Below, piece by piece: positions 20,901 through 32,384 of a DNA stretch of 64,000 nt. Both the position numbers and the translations under genes were made by a program. This stretch comes from Corythoichthys intestinalis (taxonomy: Eukaryota > Chordata > Actinopteri > Syngnathiformes > Syngnathidae). Within the stretch, counting starts at the first letter, position 1. Each line of letters opens with the position of its first letter. The stretch is taken from contig NC_080410.1 in NCBI RefSeq assembly GCF_030265065.1, positions 49,706,398-49,770,397 of the forward strand, read 5' to 3'. The notes beneath the pieces were generated by a model. The model was not told the DNA's origin. It saw only the letters and a list, made by a program, of their open reading frames with translations, and did not search any database.

Positions 20901-20967
20901 GTTCCGGAACTTTGCGTGCGTCGAGAAAAGCGACGGCTCTTGTGCCTGGTCCAGTTGGATTGTCTAG
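17951..20967 (+). CDS. TIMP-like protein B (five exons, apparently intact)
   Basis: Rebuilt as join(17951..18068, 19599..19699, 19767..19869, 20637..20761, 20824..20967): 591 bases, 196 residues, GT-AG, phases 1,0,1,0. Signal peptide 1-22 (MKGLVLVLLLLPLL...EGARA), mature CSCPQTHPQETFC: the usual Pro at mature position 5 is Gln, with Pro at 4. Exon 2 has a 33-codon AB-loop segment. Exon 3 is LFKGPKKNYNAVYTASN with an N-G-T sequon. Exon 4 runs RLDFHGFLQVGLCGF to TGCNCK, and exon 5 ITNCYSIPCGSSFAECLW to DGSCAWSSWIV, without a tail. Twelve cysteines. Exon 5 carries a few extra residues (MFTVFRNFAC) compared with A. AATAAA at 21005-21010. It is divergent from A, with which it shares promoter and exon sequence. 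A solo LTR sits at the start of intron 3. Secreted; target unknown. Confidence 0.92.
18395..18796. mobile_element. hAT MITE with CAGGGCCGGCCC ends, copy 1 (intron 1 of B)
   Basis: A 402-bp element, ends CAGGGCCGGCCC and GGCCGGCCCTG, perfect 8-bp duplication GGTTGGAG (18387-18394 and 18797-18804). The copy at 27374-27775 has the same length and interior (CAGCTGCTTAGGGCCCCTGA). Confidence 0.92.
18797..19598. other. Rest of intron 1 of gene B
   Basis: It holds a GT run followed by a 13-base G run near 19097-19125, and (19230-19400, reverse) a copy of the repeat also found at 46220-46260 plus 47139-47239 and at 63265-63450, recognised by TTGCTTAAAAGT and CTTGGTAGTGTTATG. No coding signal apart from exon 2 at its end. 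Confidence 0.5.
19874..20532 (+). mobile_element. Solo LTR (LTR retroelement fossil) in intron 3 of gene B
   Basis: A 659-base element beginning TGTAAAGTTC and ending CTCAACA, with a perfect 5-bp target duplication GGTAG (19869-19873 and 20533-20537). The TG...CA ends and 5-bp duplication identify an LTR without internal region. A related solo LTR is at 48985-49786 and a fragment at 2890-2939. Family within the LTR elements not determined; age moderate, as the two solo copies have clearly diverged. Confidence 0.85.
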
Positions 20968-21137
20968 GCCAAAAGAATGTTTCATGGACATTGAAACCTT
21001 GTCAAATAAAGATTTGAATCTGTTCTCTATGGTAACTTTTGTATCGACTCATTTCCTGGAATGGACTGTGACAGACATCAATTTGTAATTGGCTGGTTAG
21101 TATTGAATGTATGTGGCTAATTTTCCTTGTGTGCACA

Positions 21138-21345
21138 GATACAGTATCACAAAAATGAGTACACCCCTCACATTTCTGCAGATATTTAACTATTCATGGG
21201 ACAAAATGACACTTTGATACAATGAAAAGTAGTCTATGTGCAGCTTATATAATTTTGCCCTACAATTAATCAAAGCCATTAATATCTAAACCCCTGGTAA
21301 CAAAAGTGAGTACAACCCTAAAGAAAAACTTGCATCCCGGAGTAG
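21138..21345. mobile_element. Tc1/mariner-type terminal fragment
   Basis: ACAAAAATGAGTACACCCCT, followed by AATGACACTTTGATACAATG and GTAACAAAAGTGAGTACA, is typical of a common fish Tc1-like terminal region. There is no transposase. Confidence 0.6.
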
Positions 21346-21865
21346 ATAGTAGTTTCTCGTATTTACCGATTGACTATTACTCTAACACACTTAATATAAT
21401 CAGGGAATAGTACAGTCCTACAGTAAATATGAGGAACTATATTATTCAAACACACCTAATATAAAATAGCACTTGTACAATAGTTCCATGAAAACAAGCA
21501 GAATATAGGGCATAAAAGATACACAGCGCCATCTTGTCACAGAACCTCAACGTGTGCAAGATTGACGCACCAACTCTTGCAATCAGTTCTCCCGGGCACT
21601 CCAGGACAAAGAGCAGGGTGTTCTGTCCTAAAACAAGGAGCATCAGATAACTCCCGATATCCAACCGATAACACAACTGACAAGACTCCAAGAGCCCCCT
21701 TTGATGCTGAGGTGGCAGAATCCACATCCTCATTGCCCGGACAACAGTAACTCCCAAATCCTCTTGTCCAATCCACAAAAGAATAATCCCAAGCACACCT
21801 TTCTTCCTGCCTGCCTCGCAAGTGCTTTAAAAAGACTGAACATTTAGATAACTCTCGCTTCTCGG
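21345..21865. repeat. Unclassified repeat, second copy at 54886-55350
   Basis: Shares TTTCTCGTATTTACCG, GAAAACAAGCAGAATAT, CCAACTCTTGCAATCAG and CTTGTCCAATCCACAAA with intron 3 of gene E. Both copies lie just 3' of a TIMP exon 4 or 5 region (after the B polyadenylation site; next to E exon 4). The short open frames are not conserved. Confidence 0.55.
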
Positions 21866-22910
21866 CAGAGGTTGCGCTAGACTTTTTCGTTGTCTGTCAT
21901 TTTGACTGACAGGGTCATAAAAATCCGGTCATAATCTATTTTTACCAGTCACTTAAATTTTTTAAATGACTATATCTTGATGCAGTCACTTTATGTATAT
22001 ACACAATAATATTTTATAATATAAAGTACCTAACATTAGTGCAGTCATGGATTACAGTAAGCAGGCCAGTGCTGTGTTTCCATATATATTTTTATTATGT
22101 ATATACAGGATATATATATATATATATATATATATCCCCCCAAGTGGGTCCATGATCCTAATACATTTAATAATAATAAAAATATTATATAATTCCATTA
22201 TATATATATATATATATTTAATTATTATTATTAAATAAAAATGCACGTTGATACGACACACATAAAGGCATCTTCTTTTTAAAAAAAAAATCGTTAGAAA
22301 GTTGTACGGACTTACAATCCGCTAGCTTGTTGTTTCCTGTTGTCTTCCGAAATACACCTGTGTGACGGCGCGTCAAGTGTTCGTCCATAGCCGACGTGCT
22401 ATCGTGGTATGCGAGCTTAGCTTAGCAAAAAGAGTACACACAGTGGTAGCACCCTCCATATTTTCCTTGAAATAATTTCAGGCTCTGGCTAGTCTGGTCC
22501 GCTTTTTTGGCTTTATGCCGCTTTCACCATGTTACCAATTCTGCCCTTCATGGTAATTGGCGGTGTTTCAACTGCTCGCCGCAGTGAGGAGTGAACCGGC
22601 GATTCACTTGATTCGTTGTCATCCTTCACTGCATCAGTCCCTCTTTTTTCACCTCTTTTATCAACACCATCGTCATTTTGGGGCTTTTTGGAGAAACTTC
22701 GGACACTCAGTTGCCTTGACATTTTTCCGAGTAAGGCCAACGACATCACGCATCAAGAGGGACAATAGCTAATTAATATGCTGATTCGCCACCCTGTGGT
22801 CTGGGGTGTGAATTGCAACCTGTCAAAATGACGGATGGACTTCAGTTTTTTCCGTCACCGTTTTAAAAAACCGGTCAACGACGGAAAATATTCGGTTAAC
22901 GCGACCCCTG
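21866..22910. mobile_element. Non-autonomous hAT element (TIR CAGAGGTTGCG)
   Basis: A 1045-bp element with ends CAGAGGTTGCGC and GCGACCCCTG and a perfect 8-bp duplication CTTCTCGG (21858-21865 and 22911-22918). It contains two (TA)n runs (22109-22134, 22199-22217). The interior is related to 4984-5290. No transposase recognised. Confidence 0.88.
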
Positions 22911-22918
22911 CTTCTCGG

Positions 22919-23310
22919 GGACATTTCGAAGTATCCGTTGTTTTTTTGACCCTGGATACAGTATTGCTTCTCCGTCTGTTTTGCCTTGTTTTTTTATCAA
23001 TGTCAACTAATAAATTGGCAACCTGATTTCGGTGAGCCTTCTTTAAACTGTTCAAAATGGGGGAGTTAACACCAGAGTGGATACACGGAGTTTGGCCTCG
23101 GTGGCTGACTTGCAGGAGCAGCGCCAGCGGCGCCAACCTTCTAGTTCGGCTGTTGCTGTTCCGGTGGCTTGGCCGGGGGGCCGAATTCCTTCAATCCCTA
23201 AATGTCCAAATTGAGTACTGCTTGTCATTTTCCCTCAAAAATGTCATGCGACTCATTACAGGAGTGCTGTCAGCATTGCTGCAGAGATTGAAAAGGTGGT
23301 GGGGTCAGCC
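22919..23310. other. Intergenic segment without recognised content
   Basis: Moderately GC-rich in the middle (GGCGCCAACC, GGCCGGGGGGCCGAA). I see no gene, element end or repeat shared with the rest of the window. Confidence 0.4.
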
Positions 23311-24179
23311 TCCAATTAGGGTTTTGCTGTTTTTTTAAAAATGCCTTCCTGTTCAAAATTCTAGTCAACTGAGTTTTCCGCCATTTGGTGGAAAACAGGT
23401 GACTTGAAGTTCCGCTCTGAGACCCCCAATTTAGCCAACTTTCAAAATTGTCTGATATGCATGTGTGATACACAGTGTTGTTAATAACGGCGTTACCAAC
23501 GGCGTTTTTTCAGTAGTGGGTAATCTAATTAATTACTTTTCTCATCTTGGCAACGCCGTTACCGTAACTGAGGACGGAAAGGCATGTGTTACTATGCATT
23601 ATTATATTGGTCGAAAAGTCTGAGGGAGACTGACTCACTGAGACGACAGCAGAGCAGGAGTGGGGAGGAGGCAAGAAAGTTGTGACGCCGAGCAAACGCG
23701 ATGCTAGGTCGCTCCAATAATACCTGTTGTAGCCGATAGCCTACAAACTACGCCCGCATGTTATGGTAGACATGGTAGATATCACATGTACTGTATATAG
23801 ATATAACTAGATGCAAAATGACAGACACGGCACTAGATGCGTTTGTAAACAGCCGCCATCTTAAAGCAGTAGACTTTTTAGGACGGCTCTGTTGTAGAGA
23901 ACCTTCCTAGCGAACCTAAGTAACTTTTTATCTAAAATACTTCTAAATCGGCAAAATCTTGACTTGAATCTATCTTTAAATGATGAAACAGTTTTAAAAC
24001 TTTCATATGTCGCAAGTAGAGAGAAGGGAACTAATGCAATAATGGGAGCAATTTTAACAACTTTTAACAGTTGATTCAGGGTAAAGGGAAAATTAGGGTA
24101 AAGAATTGGGCTTGGGCCAATTGTACCTAAAACCTTCACAAAAAACTTCACATAGTGTGGCCAATGTTTTTTTTCCCTC

Positions 24180-24218
<39 letters not shown>

Positions 24219-25682
24219 TTATCACCAATTACTTTGCCAAGTGACTAATTACTCTTACATTTAGGTAATTGAGTTACAAATGCAATTACTTTTTGGGAGA
24301 AGTAATTTGTAACTATAAATTACTTTTTTTCAGTAAGATTAACAACACTGGTGATACATAATTGGAAAGCTTAAACTCTCAATTTTCTGGGGGAATAAAA
24401 TTTTTAACCAGGAGGGTATTTAAAAAAAAATTGAAAAAATTAAACAGCAAAATCCTACTGGAGGTGAGAATTACAGACGCCATGACTTTAACAAGATATT
24501 ATCGCGTACTTTGTGTCGATCCAAAAACTCCATGTAGCATTAATCACTGAGTGTCAAGACACAGCTGTGAATGGCCACAGCTGGATTTTTGGGGGGATTT
24601 TATGGGTGAAACATGGTAATATAACAAGGGTCGCAATGCAGAAATCGCAGACATCAAGGAGTGGTCGAGATTTTCTTTTTTATATATGGCGGAAAACACT
24701 CAGGTGACTTGAAGTTCCGCTCTGAGAACCCCAATTTAGCAAACTTTCAAAATTGTCCAATTAGCATGTGTGATACGTCATTGGAAAGCTTAAAATCTCA
24801 ATTTTCTGGGGGAAGAAAAATTTTGAGCAGGAGGGCATTTTTTGAAAAATATATTTTTCAAACAGCAAAACCCTAACTGGAGCTGAGAGCACGTGAGAAC
24901 AGAATTACAGACGCCATGACTTTAGCGAGATATTATCGCGTACCTACTTTGTTTCGAACCAAAAACATGTAGCATGTATCATTGAGTGTCAAGACACAGT
25001 TGTGAATGGCCACAGCTGGATTTTTAGGAATTTTATGGGTTAAACATGGTTATATAACAAGGGTCGCGATGCATAAATCAGACATCAATGAGTGATCGAG
25101 AGTTTTTTCATATATTTACCCTTTTAAACTTTCAATTTTTCTTTGTTTGGATCGTTTATCATCTAACATATCGGGAAAAATGCGACACAAACGAAAAAAT
25201 ACAATTAAGCGATGTTATGAGGTTGATATGTCACTTTTTTTAAAGACGCCATTTTTTTCATTGTGACAGTTTAAAAGTTTAAAATATGTGAATTAAAAAA
25301 TTTTTTAAACAAAATATGAGACATCAATGAATGATTCTAAGCTAAAAACGACATTTTGAATAATAAATATAATTACCTTTGTTTTGTGGCTGGAATGAAA
25401 CAAAAGCGGTTGCGCGACGTCTACGGGGTTTTCAGGGTAAAACAGACAAATTAAAAAGAGTTTGGGGCCTTAATGTGACATGAATCTGCCATGGCAGCAT
25501 ATAGACATTGTTCTATCAAACAAGTTTTAGCTTAAAATATGGCAGTTTCTTTTAAACAGGAGTGCAAGAGCAGAAACTGCTTTTCCCCCGTCTTGTCTGT
25601 GTTTTCCACCATATACCCTTTTAAATGTTTTCAACTTGTTTGGATCAATTATAATCTAAAATCAGAGAAAATGCCACAGTAA

Positions 25683-25722
<40 letters not shown>

Positions 25723-26140
25723 TTGAGTTATGAGGTAGATATCCGTGACTTTACAGATGCCATTTTTTTTCTCCATTGTGACAATTTGTTTAAAAGGTTA
25801 ATATGCGAGAGTTTTTTTTTTTTTTTTTTTTTTTTAAACAAAATGAGACAAATGATTCTAAGCTAAAAACGACATTTTGAATAATATGTCTTCATTTAAT
25901 GGCTGGGTTGAAACAAAAGCGGTTGCGCGACGTCAGTAAACTGGGGTTTTCAGGGTAAAACTGATAAATTGAAAATCGTTCGGGGGGCTTCATGCACCAT
26001 GAATCAGCTCTGGCAGCATATACACATTGTTCAAACAACAGTTGTTTTGCCTTAAAATACAGCAGTTTCTTCTAAAGAGTGCAAGAGCAGAAACTGCTTT
26101 TTCAGTCTTGGAGTTTTCCGCCATATTATACATTTCCATG
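23310..26140. repeat. Cluster of a large dispersed repeat (TTTTCCGCCATAT family)
   Basis: Successive copies share GGTGACTTGAAGTTCCGCTC, AAGCTTAAA[CA]TCTCAATTTTCTGGG, TTACAGACGCCATGACTTTA, AAGACACAGCTGTGAATGGC and AAAAGCGGTTGCGCGACGTC. Segments restart near 23390, 24700, 25110 and 25610, so it is a degenerate tandem arrangement. Other pieces are at 34560-34815, 35765-36720, 38040-38200, 42370-42470 and 43440-43715. A hAT element (23473-24350) is inserted, and A-runs of 30 or more bases occur at about 24181 and 25683. No protein recognised; class unknown. Confidence 0.65.
23473..24350. mobile_element. Non-autonomous hAT element, family 2 (TIR CAGTGTTGTTAAT), carrying a family 1 piece
   Basis: An 878-bp element with ends CAGTGTTGTTAAT and ATTAACAACACTG and a perfect 8-bp duplication GTGATACA (23465-23472 and 24351-24358). 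Bases 23690-24070 are family 1 sequence (GCCGCCATCTTAAAGCAGTA), so it is a chimaera or contains a decayed nested copy. Confidence 0.88.
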
Positions 26141-26556
26141 CACTTGCTCTAACATTTACTGACCACCACAATGGTGTTTTAAAAAAAAAATTTTTTTTTT
26201 TTTAAAAGTGTTTCAGAATGCTAGAGTTGCACTTTTGAACCAATTCATTTTTTTTCAAGCTTTTTAATCAGTTTGTTCAACATAAAATGTCCGCGTGCTC
26301 GATTAAGACTGGCGATTCCGCACTTTTTGCTAGGGGTTGTAAGTCTTTAAAAGGAAAAAAAAAAGTTTACATTAACTTCAATTTTATCGCACATTGAATG
26401 TTCTTAGTTAGCAAATAAAATTTCTAAAACGATTACATCTGATCTTTTGGTAGGCCAACTCATGCTGGATTGGCGCACGCACCAAAACGAAAAGAGGCAG
26501 ATCTTGGTACAAAATTGTCACCACAGTATAGAAAACACTGCATTGATGTCATTACA
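26140..26556. other. Spacer downstream of gene C
   Basis: AT-rich with A/T homopolymers at 26180-26204. No gene or recognised repeat. Confidence 0.4.
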
Positions 26557-26561
26557 TTTAT

Positions 26562-29500
26562 TTAAAGCGATGCATCTCCAATATCCGAGACTCCATTTTG
26601 AGGTTGGCGTCTGCCTCTGTACCAGGCGCAAGAGCCGTCGCTTCTCTTTATGCAAGTAAAGTGCCGAAAGACCTTCTCCATCAGGAAGTCCGGCCACAGA
26701 CATTCGGCCGGGCTGCTGCTGCACGGGACCGAGTTGCAGCGCGTGATCTACAAGCCATCAACAAAAAAAAAAAATTTTTTTTTAATGGGAAAGTCAAACA
26801 AGAGCCATCTTGGGAACCATTGGAGTGCTCGGCATTCCTACCGCACAATCGCAACCCAATTGGTACGTCAGCACCAGACCTTCCTTTTCCGTTGCACTCA
26901 AGTCATCCCACCACTTGAAGTAGTTACACAGGCTGACGTGCAATGAACCATTTGAATCCAGTCCACCTGTGACAGCCAAAAGATGATGTCAAGTATTTGA
27001 ATACTTCAAGAACGTAGTTTGAGCCATTTTCACACCTGTGATGACATACTCCACATCACTGGTCAGATTAACTCCACATGCCGCAGAGCTGGGTGCGGTG
27101 TAAAATGCGTTAAACTCCTTGTTTGGACCTTTGAACATCTAGGAAAAACATGTCTCATTTGCAAACGCACTTATAAATTAATATGCATTAGGACTAACCT
27201 GAGTCTGGTTGATGTCCACCTTCAGAAGTTCAGAGCAATCTTCACATTGTGCAGCAGCTGGCAAGCCAATAACTGTTGCCTTGATGACTAGAAAGAATAT
27301 TCAAACGAGTTTGGAATTTAAATTCAGGATTTCCAGTCATTTAAACTTCAAGGGTCTCAATAATTGAGTATAATCAGGGCCGGCCCAGCGTATATGCAGA
27401 CTATACAGCTGCTTAGGGCCCCTGACCACTAAGGGGCCCAGATAGGGGGCAATTGTTTAGTTTATATTCAATTTTGTTTACTACGGTTTGCTTTATTTGA
27501 CTTGTGAGTTTTGATACTTTATTACAAGCTTAAAAAATTCCTTCCTCTTTTAGAAAAAGGTTTGGCGTTATCTACTTTAAGTACTGACAGTCATTTGGGG
27601 TGAGAAGTTTGAAGAACGCAGTGCAACAAAACATGATTAATATACAAAATATGGACATATAGGTTGGATTGCATGTATGGGTTTTACAGTACACTGTGAC
27701 GAAATGGTGGCCCAAAAATATGGGCTCCTTGGCATTATTTTGCTTAGGGCCCCCAAATGGCCTGGGCCGGCCCTGAGCGTAATCACTGCCGCAAAATAGA
27801 ATGACAATTTAAACAAGTTAGCACCAAAAATCTTCATCGAGGACATTCTGCTCAACTTTCAGTGCTAATGATGATAGCCGTGCGATTAGCATTCTCTTTT
27901 CATCTTTCTGCTGCAATTTTAAATACCGTAATGGCCCGAATATAAGAGTTTTCTTCATTGAAATAAGACTGAAAAAGTGGGGGTCGTCTTATATTCGCAG
28001 TCTAGACGTTATTCCCATTCACGACGCTAGATGGCGCCAGATATCATTGAAGCGATGTTCTTTCATGACAGATCTCAGCTACTCTCAAGTTTAACCAGTT
28101 TGCATTATTTTATTGCAATGTTTTTCCTTATTCAGATTCGTTTCAAGACTACAGTTAGACTTCACTTTGATGGTTAATGCAATTTTGTTGTTTTATCACA
28201 AAAGATTTACATTTCAAAAACCAGAAGCCATTCATTTATGAATGCGATTGCACTTTAGTTTACTTATTTTAATGTTCAGATATTAAGATTTGAATGAGGC
28301 AAAATAACATGCTTTTTCTCTCAAATATATTATAATCATTTCAGATGTACTGTAAATTTGGGGTTCAAAAAGTCCTCAAACGAGTCTTTAAAAAGAGGGG
28401 TTCATCTTGTATTCATGCCAATACAGTAGGTCATTAGTAGACAGCCAAATAATTGGACGTCTTCCGCAGTCAAATGAGTGATCTTGGCGAGAAAAAGCTA
28501 CTCATTTAAAAAGTGTTTTAAACAAATCCGTGGTGTGGGAAGTCAGGTGCTGAAGCACCCCCTGGTGTTGGGGAGGAAAATAAGTTTTGTAGATTTTTTG
28601 TTAAAAACAAACATCGAAACAATACTGATTTAATACATATGGTGAAAAACTTGTTAACACCACCTGACACCTTGCTTGCTGCAAGGTTATGTCGGATATA
28701 TGGGGCGCCATTTGTAAAGCAGCACATGCTGAAAATTACAACATTTTGTCATATTTAAATTTAGTCATGTTTAAAATGTGGTGTGAAATTTTTAGTGTCA
28801 CTTTTATTTGCACATTTACAACATTGTTTAGCAACTTAAATGGCATAGGTTGTAAATTTGACTCGCCCAACATATTTTTTCATCCCACCTTCGTCGACTG
28901 AGAAACGCTGGATTTTTTAGTCCAACAGAGACCCCTCGTGTCTATTCTTAGTAACTTTACTGGGCTCATGTACATAAAAGTGACACGAAAAACAAAACAC
29001 TTTAAATAAATTCTCCTAAATGTGTATTTCTCCTTTTGTTACTGTCACAATGACTCATGTCCAAGAAGAGCCGACTGCCACCGTTGAGTAGGTTTGATTC
29101 ATTTTCAAAAAATGTGAACAAACAGTCTGAGCTGCTCCAGCTTTTATTTTCTTACTTCCGGTCTCCAGTCATGTGAATTTGCGTATTAAGCTAAATATTT
29201 TCAACCTTTTCCAGATCATTTAAATTTAGTATTTAAGATATAAATTTAAGCTTTACACTTAGGATATAGATTTACATTTAAAATATAAACATTTAGATTC
29301 AACATAAATTTAACATTAATTTAGGATATACATTTAGGATATAAATTCAACATTTAAATTTAGCATTTATTTTAAATATTTAGTTCTAGATTTAAACATT
29401 CAGGCCCAATACTTCATTAAAAATAAATATTTAAGTTGCTAAACAATGTTGTACCATATTGACCCGAATATAAGCCGACCCCCTCTTTTTCAAGACTCAA

Positions 29501-30941
29501 GTTTGGAAGAAAAAAAAACTTTGAACACCAATTTTTATAAAGAAAATTATATCTGAAACATGATTATAACAATATATTTGAGAGAAAAAGCATGTTATTT
29601 TGCCTCATTCAAATCTTAATATCTGAACATTTAAATATGCGATTGCGCTTTAGTTTACATTTGTAAATGAATGGCTTCTGGTTTTTGAAATGTAAATAAA
29701 CCAATCTATTGTGATAAAACAACAAAATTGCAATAACTGCATTAACCATCAAAGTGACATCTAGCTGTAACTAGTCTTGAAACAAATCTGAATAAGGAAA
29801 AACACTGCGAAAAAAAAATGCAAACTGGTTAAACTTGAGAGTAGCTGAGATCTGTCATGACAAAACATCACTTCAATGATATCTGGCGCCATCTAGTGTC
29901 GTGAATGGGTATAACTAGACCACGAATATAAGACGACCCCCACTTTTTCCAGTCTTATTTCAATGCAAAGAACAGTCATTCGGCCCAATATGGTAAATGT
30001 GCAAAAAGTGGCTCAAAATTTCACACCACGTTTTAAACACTGTGGCGCTAAATATGAGACAATGTCGTAATTTTCAGCATGTTCTGCTTTACAAACGACG
30101 CCCATACGAATAAGGCACTATTGGAAAAGTAAACTTGACGATTTTTTTCCCTTACAAAAGCAGCAGCATTTTCTAAAATTCAATTCGATGTCAAAAAATA
30201 TAGATGATAGTCCTTCTAATAGACAAGACAATTTCATTGTAGCCATATTTGTAGCTGCCGTGCAGAGCGCTGTTGGATATTCGTGTGCAATTTTCGTGTT
30301 GTGAAAAGGCTGTGCTAAACTGAGGCTTATTGGCCCTTTTAGTTTGGCGGGAATTTGCATGAATACACAGGTGCTTTTATTTCCAAAATGAACAACACAC
30401 TATGGTAAATAGAACACAGTCTTTGTAGTAGCAGTAGCACGTAATCTATCCAGCATGCGTGTGTACTGCTATTGTGCATGCCTTACATGGCAAAAACAAA
30501 CGTGATAAATTTGGACCAAAACGGTCGTTTTTGAATGGGGAAAAACTAAAAAGATCCTAAGCTCCCCTGTAAACAATTGTATTTTTAAGGGTCAGTCATT
30601 TTGTCACAAAAAAGCTGAGTGACTTGAATGTCTAAAACGTCAACCACCTTAATTGGTCATTGGGTACACCTTTCATTCCCACTTAGCAAAAATCATTTTT
30701 CCAAGTTTAAAAAAAAAGTTTGACTGGACATAGAGTCAAAAAAATAAAGAAAAAAATATTATCAAAATTACCTATTACAACACCATTGCGGAGCTCCCTT
30801 TAACTTACCGACGTCTGCTAGGCAAAAGGCTTGCTGGGGGTGCAACACCCCACATTTGCAGGCTTGTGCTCCTTCGCGCAGCCCCCAGAAACAGAGCAGT
30901 ACCAGGGGTAGAACCAAGCTCTTCACAAGCCAACTCATCAT
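26562..30941 (-). CDS. TIMP-like protein C (five exons, extra CxxC, long tail)
   Basis: Rebuilt as complement(join(26562..26747, 26842..26966, 27036..27138, 27199..27287, 30809..30941)): 636 bases, 211 residues, GT-AG, phases 1,0,1,0. The first of two adjacent ATGs is at 30941. Signal peptide about 27 residues (ends EGAQA), mature [13 protein letters not shown]: Lys at position 2 and no Pro at 5. Exon 2 is shortened to 29 codons and carries an extra pair, CEDC, giving 14 cysteines; sequons N-Q-T, N-L-T and N-G-S. Exon 3 [20 protein letters not shown] is very TIMP-2-like. Exon 4 ends GCDCA rather than GCxCK. Exon 5 runs [18 protein letters not shown] to [11 protein letters not shown] with a tail [11 protein letters not shown] resembling the acidic tail of TIMP-2. 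The stop codon overlaps AATAAA (26557-26562). Intron 1 (3.5 kb) holds three MITEs. Secreted; target unknown. Confidence 0.92.
27374..27775. mobile_element. hAT MITE with CAGGGCCGGCCC ends, copy 2 (intron 1 of C)
   Basis: 402 bp, same length and interior as 18395-18796. Imperfect duplication AGTATAAT and AGCGTAAT on the flanks. Confidence 0.88.
27924..28428. mobile_element. MITE with TACCGTATTGGCCCG ends, copy 2 (intron 1 of C)
   Basis: 505 bp; TACCGTAATGGCCCGAATAT at the left, ATGCCAATACAGTA at the right. Same orientation as copy 1 and opposite to copy 3. Confidence 0.8.
28690..30110. repeat. Imperfect inverted repeat in intron 1 of gene C
   Basis: Bases 28697-28820 (GCCATTTGTAAAGCAGCACA, GCTGAAAATTACAACATT, GTGGTGTGAAATTTT) recur inverted at 29990-30110. 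The arms enclose an AT-rich tract (29220-29420) of degenerate TTTAGGATATAAATT-like repeats and MITE copy 3 (29452-29995). No coding signal. Confidence 0.65.
29452..29995. mobile_element. MITE with TACCGTATTGGCCCG ends, copy 3 (inverted, intron 1 of C)
   Basis: 544 bp, opposite orientation to copies 1 and 2: TACCATATTGACCCGAATAT at the left, CGGCCCAATATGGTA at the right, with GATATCTGGCGCCATCTAG inside. Confidence 0.8.
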
Positions 30942-31002
30942 GGCAGGGGAACAAAGATGACCGTAATTGCACAATTGAACTGACCGAGTCCTAGGTCACG
31001 AT

Positions 31003-31013
31003 GGCCCTCTTAA
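31003..31013 (-). promoter_or_regulatory. Putative core promoter of gene C
   Basis: On the - strand, GCCTTAAGAGGGCC lies about 65 bases upstream of the ATG, where the other four genes have TATA/TACA-AAAAGG. GGTGATGTCG and TTGTGGGTGGATCC lie just upstream, similar to the GGGCGG element of A and B. The TATA box itself is degenerate. Confidence 0.45.
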
Positions 31014-31237
31014 GGCTGAAGGATCCACCCACAAACGACATCACCTGTGAACGCTGATGACTCACCTGGCGACTTCACATATTAACCCGTTCACTGTGAG
31101 TGACAGTGATAGGAATTAAATGAATTTGGCGTTTCATTTCATTTATGAATTAAAATTAAAGCCGGTATAGCTGAGGGAAGGTTGTGACTGTACGGGCAAT
31201 ATGAAAGCAGTTTATTTTGAACCGTGTCTAATCAAAA

Positions 31238-31634
31238 TTAGGGCTGTCAAACGATTAAAATTTTTAATCGAGTTCATCACAACTTAAAAAATAATTAATC
31301 GTAATTAATTACAATTCAAACCATCTCTAAAATATGCCATATTTTTCTGTAAATTATTGTTGGAATGGAAAGACACAAGACGGATATACACATTCAACAT
31401 ACTGTACATAAAGTGGGGCAAATAAGTACTTAGTCAATCATCAATTGTGCAAGTTCTCCTACCTGAAAAGATTACAGAGGCCTTTAATTGTCAACATGGG
31501 TAAATCTCAACCATGAGAGAAAGAATGTGAAAAAAAAAAAAAAAAAAAATCACATTGTTTGATTTTTAAAGAATTTATTTGCAAATCATGGTGGAAAATA
31601 GGCATTTGGTCAATACCAAAAGTTCATCTCAATA
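31238..31634. mobile_element. Truncated hAT family 3 piece followed by a Tc1-like 3' end
   Basis: Bases 31238-31410 begin TTAGGGCTGTCAAACGATTA as in 8994-9808, and are cut by TGGGGCAAATAAGTACTTAG (31411), the terminus of the Tc1 family at 1261-1567 in reverse orientation. This is followed by TCTCAACCATGAGAGAAAGA and an A-run. Confidence 0.7.
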
Positions 31635-32361
31635 CAGTGGTACCTCCACATACGAATTTAATTCGTTCCAGGACCTTGTTTGTAAGTCAAAATGGTCGTA
31701 TGTCGAGCAGGATTTTCCCATAGGAATACATTATAATTCCATTAATTCATTCCAAAGCCTAAAAACATACACTAAGTTCTTAATACTGCTGGTACTGTTA
31801 CAAATGGCAATTAAACATAGAAAAACAAATAAGTTATAAATAAATAATTCAGAATAATATAATAATAATAAGAATAATTAATAATTATTCCTGTAAATAA
31901 TGTAACGAATCGGATTCTAATATGGCGGACACTTTTTACTGTCCCTGAACGCACCGCGAAGCTGACGTCTCAGTGAGATAGGTCGGTGCGGTAGAGATAA
32001 TACTTTCGTTTTCTTGAGAGCAGTCAACTGCTTCAGACAATGGGCGTTTTGTGTTGGATAAGTTCTTAAATAAATGATAAAAACTTTTATAGAAGTTATA
32101 GAAAAAAAATTTTCTATAACTTGCATCTTCACTTCAAAGGTAAGCATCACTTTTTTCCTTGTTTCTCCAACTGTATCAACTTTTTTTGAAAACTGTGTTG
32201 ATTTCTCACACAAGAAAATCCACCGTGCGTTCGTTTGCAGTGCTGTCATTTCGTCGTATTTCGAGCATGTCGTCGGATGTAGAAACAAATGGCGAGTCAA
32301 ATTTTACGTCGGATGTCGAAAAGATCGTGTGTCGAAGCGATCGTATGTCGAGGTACCACTG
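31635..32361. mobile_element. Tc1/mariner-type MITE (TIR CAGTGGTACCTC)
   Basis: 727 bp between TA dinucleotides (31633-31634, 32362-32363). The ends CAGTGGTACCTCCACATACG and CGTATGTCGAGGTACCACTG are an inverted repeat. The centre has a short perfect hairpin around 32095 (AAGTTATAGAAAAAAAA/TTTTCTATAACTT). No transposase. Confidence 0.85.
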
Positions 32362-32384
32362 TACTTTGTTATCTACCCTCCCAT

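Noticed and set aside
22047-22261. IYIYIYI-rich frames on both strands
   Set aside because: Translation of (TA)n runs.
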